The notes under the pieces were generated by a model. That model saw nothing but the letters and a program-made list of their open reading frames with translations. It was not told where the DNA came from and made no database searches. 64,000 nt of DNA from Podarcis raffonei (Eukaryota > Chordata > Lepidosauria > Squamata > Lacertidae), in contig NC_070619.1 in the NCBI RefSeq assembly GCF_027172205.1, positions 1,808,001 to 1,872,000 on the forward strand, in the 5' to 3' direction. Every line of letters begins with the position of its first letter. Positions within the stretch are counted from its first letter, which is position 1. Positions 62,183 through 64,000 of the stretch are shown here, in pieces. A program made the position numbers and the translations under genes.

Positions 62183-62262
62183 TTGAGCGGAGATTCCTGC
62201 TTTGCAGAGGGTGGGACTAGATGACCCTCGGGGTCCCTTCTAGCTCCATGATTCTTTGATGT
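62183..62262 (+). repeat. CR1-type SINE tail fragment
   Basis: 'gattcctgctttgcagaggg' followed by 'tgggactagatgaccctcgg'. Confidence 0.7.
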
Positions 62263-62339
62263 CCCACCAGTGCCCCCCTCCCCCAGGTCTGATGGCAAAA
62301 GTGTTGCGGGATCAGAGAAACATTTGGGGAGTGAACTTT

Positions 62340-62570
62340 CCACACCAGGGATCTGAGGCGTTTATGATTCAGTTGACATTTGGTTGGAATAATCCGGCGG
62401 TGGGGAATTATCTGAAAATGTCAATTTAATTCACGGGATTGGATTTCCAGGCAGCCCTGTCTAGAAGAGACGGCGCCGATGGAATGGCCTTTTTTGGGCC
62501 GAGAAACAAGAGCGCCCCGGGTTCCTTAAGACCGGCACCCTGGCAAAACTAATCTCTGCATTTGTGTGCT
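62340..62570. other. AT-rich unique block, candidate conserved non-coding element
   Basis: 'cagttgacatttggttggaa' and 'tgtcaatttaattcacggga'. No repeat match and no open frame. Confidence 0.35.
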
Positions 62571-62575
62571 GAGGA

Positions 62576-63170
62576 ATGGGGTTCTTAGTGTGCTGTGTGA
62601 AAATGAATATTGCTCTCCGTTTGTGGGGGTCAGTCTGGATGATTTCCTGGTGTCCCTGCCAGACCTGTGCTCCTGCACCCAGTGAGAGTTCGAAACAAGA
62701 AGAGGAGGCTACTGAACTCGTCTCCACACCTATTGTAGAGTTCAGTGACATGGTTTGGGGGGCGGATTTCCGAGGGGGAGATCCAGGCGCCCCCACGACA
62801 GGCTCACTCGTTGAGGCTGGAACCATGCCTGGGCCAGGGCTGTGGGGCTGGGATGACGCCGCCCGCATGTGCCCCTCTCCTGGGCCAGCTGAGAGGGAGG
62901 GAGAGTGCCAGCACCCCTCACTGAGAGGGGAGGGAGGACGAGGGGGCAGGAAAGCCCTGCTGGACCCACATGCGTCGCCCAGAGTGCCTCGCTGCAAGGA
63001 CAGGAGGGCGAGGCGAAACGGCAGCCCGCCGGCTTGGCGATTCTCTGCCTCATTTCTGCTCCCGGGTTGGGGCCATTTTGCAAGGAGAGCCGGCCTTGAT
63101 CAGACCGCTGGCCAGTCCACCAAGGAGTGCACCGTTTCCCTCGCCCCAGGGTTCAGAAAGGGCAAGCCAA
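62576..63170. other. Intergenic, overlapping long open frames, not called
   Basis: Overlapping open frames on both strands (a plus frame reaching 349 codons) exist because the stretch is GC-rich. None shows a recognisable domain, and the plus frame runs into a LINE fragment at its end. Confidence 0.45.
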
Positions 63171-63345
63171 AGGATAGAAGGTTGCACATGGCATGGGGAA
63201 GGTGGGCGAAGAAGAAAAGTCTCCCTCCCTCTCTCACAACACCAGAATCCGTTGACATCCAGGGAAGATTCAGGGCAGACAAAAGGACTTTTTTCGCGCA
63301 ATGCAGAGTTAAACTGCGGAACTCGCTGCCACTTGAGGCCGGGCC
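63171..63345 (+). mobile_element. LINE C-terminal fragment
   Basis: 'agtctccctccctctctcac', 'cagggcagacaaaaggactt' and 'ttaaactgcggaactcgctg' match the VDREKFFSLS...RTDKRK...WNSLP region of the family at 8670-9268. Confidence 0.65.
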
Positions 63346-64000
63346 CCCTCAAATGTTGTGTGTGTGCCATGTCATGGGATCGATTATGTGGTGTGAGGCT
63401 TACCTGCCTCCCTCCCATATTTTATTCAAGTTGACACCTAGTCTTAACCTATTTCCACATGCAATATCACACCCTATATGCTGTATTTGCATTTTTGATA
63501 GGTCCACACCAAGCCGAATGCGTTATGTGCTACTACCATCAACCTTCTCACTAAGGCAGCTCATTTTATGGCTTTGCGTAGTGGAAAGCAGCTCTATGGG
63601 GCTGAATATTTGGAGAATCTCTTAGGTGGAGCCAGCCACCTCTCCAAATTTCTGTCATTCATCTTTTGAGGGTGGGGGGAAACAGGCAAGCGAATCAATG
63701 TGAGCGGTGGATTGACCACCCAACAGCCCATCGCCTCCAAAAAGGCACCATTGCCTAGTGGTTATGGTCGAGCTGCCTTCGAGCCAGGGACTGTGCAGAT
63801 GACAGGATACTCCCCTTCTCCCCAGTGCAAAACAGGCAGCCAATTGTGTGATGGCAGACTTCCCCCTGGCCTCCTTACACACACCCAGTGCCCACCCCCC
63901 ACATTTAATTACTATTCCTCTCAGGTCCTGGTTGCTAATGAACCCGGTTGCTGAAGAAGGGATCACATTCATCCCTTAATGATCTCCTTTGCAGCTGGGG
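63346..64000. other. Intergenic, nothing recognised
   Basis: Apparently unique sequence to the window end, with short open frames only. Confidence 0.45.

Noticed and set aside
62576-63625. 349-codon plus-strand open frame as a gene
   Set aside because: No recognisable domain. An overlapping antisense frame exists, and its last third is a decayed LINE fragment.

Overview
This is vertebrate nuclear DNA, almost certainly from a squamate reptile (probably a lizard). Four spliced host genes are visible. The rest is dense in repeats typical of squamates: Sauria SINEs with a Bov-B-like tail, Bov-B LINE fragments, CR1, an L2/CR1-like LINE with an (ATT)n tail, tRNA-headed SINEs with CR1-like tails, hAT and Tigger MITEs, and one very young Ty3/gypsy element. 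The species assignment is inference from repeat content only.

Layout: (1) 1-2.8 kb is intergenic, with a 5'-truncated L1 flanked by a 15-bp duplication. (2) 2.85-10.4 kb is TMEM221 (+, 3 coding exons, 305 aa) with a CpG-rich first exon. Its introns carry decayed tandem repeats and nested LINE/SINE insertions. (3) 10.59-17.16 kb is a nearly intact Ty3/gypsy element on the minus strand, set inside the (TAA)n tail of an older LINE. (4) 19.26-25.85 kb is BORCS8 (-, 4 recognisable coding exons). (5) 28.0-38.05 kb is RFXANK (+, 8 coding exons plus a 5' leader exon, 240 aa from the preferred start), divergent from BORCS8. (6) 39.68-42.99 kb is NR2C2AP (-, 5 coding exons, 140 aa), tail-to-tail with RFXANK. 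(7) 43-64 kb has no protein-coding exon I can recognise. It is repeat-rich, with a strong CTCF-type motif near 45.62 kb and several AT-rich, repeat-free islands that look like conserved non-coding elements.

The order BORCS8-RFXANK-NR2C2AP matches the human 19p13.11 block. TMEM221 lies well away from that block in human, and MEF2B, which follows BORCS8 in human, was not seen here. The genes do not form one pathway. BORCS8 belongs to the BORC lysosome-positioning complex, RFXANK to the RFX complex that drives MHC class II transcription, NR2C2AP binds the nuclear receptor TR4, and TMEM221 has no known function.

The most interesting observation is in NR2C2AP. Its last intron is an 87-nt U12-type AT-AC intron with a consensus donor and branch point. 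Its length is a multiple of three and it has no in-frame stop, so retention would insert 29 residues without breaking the frame.
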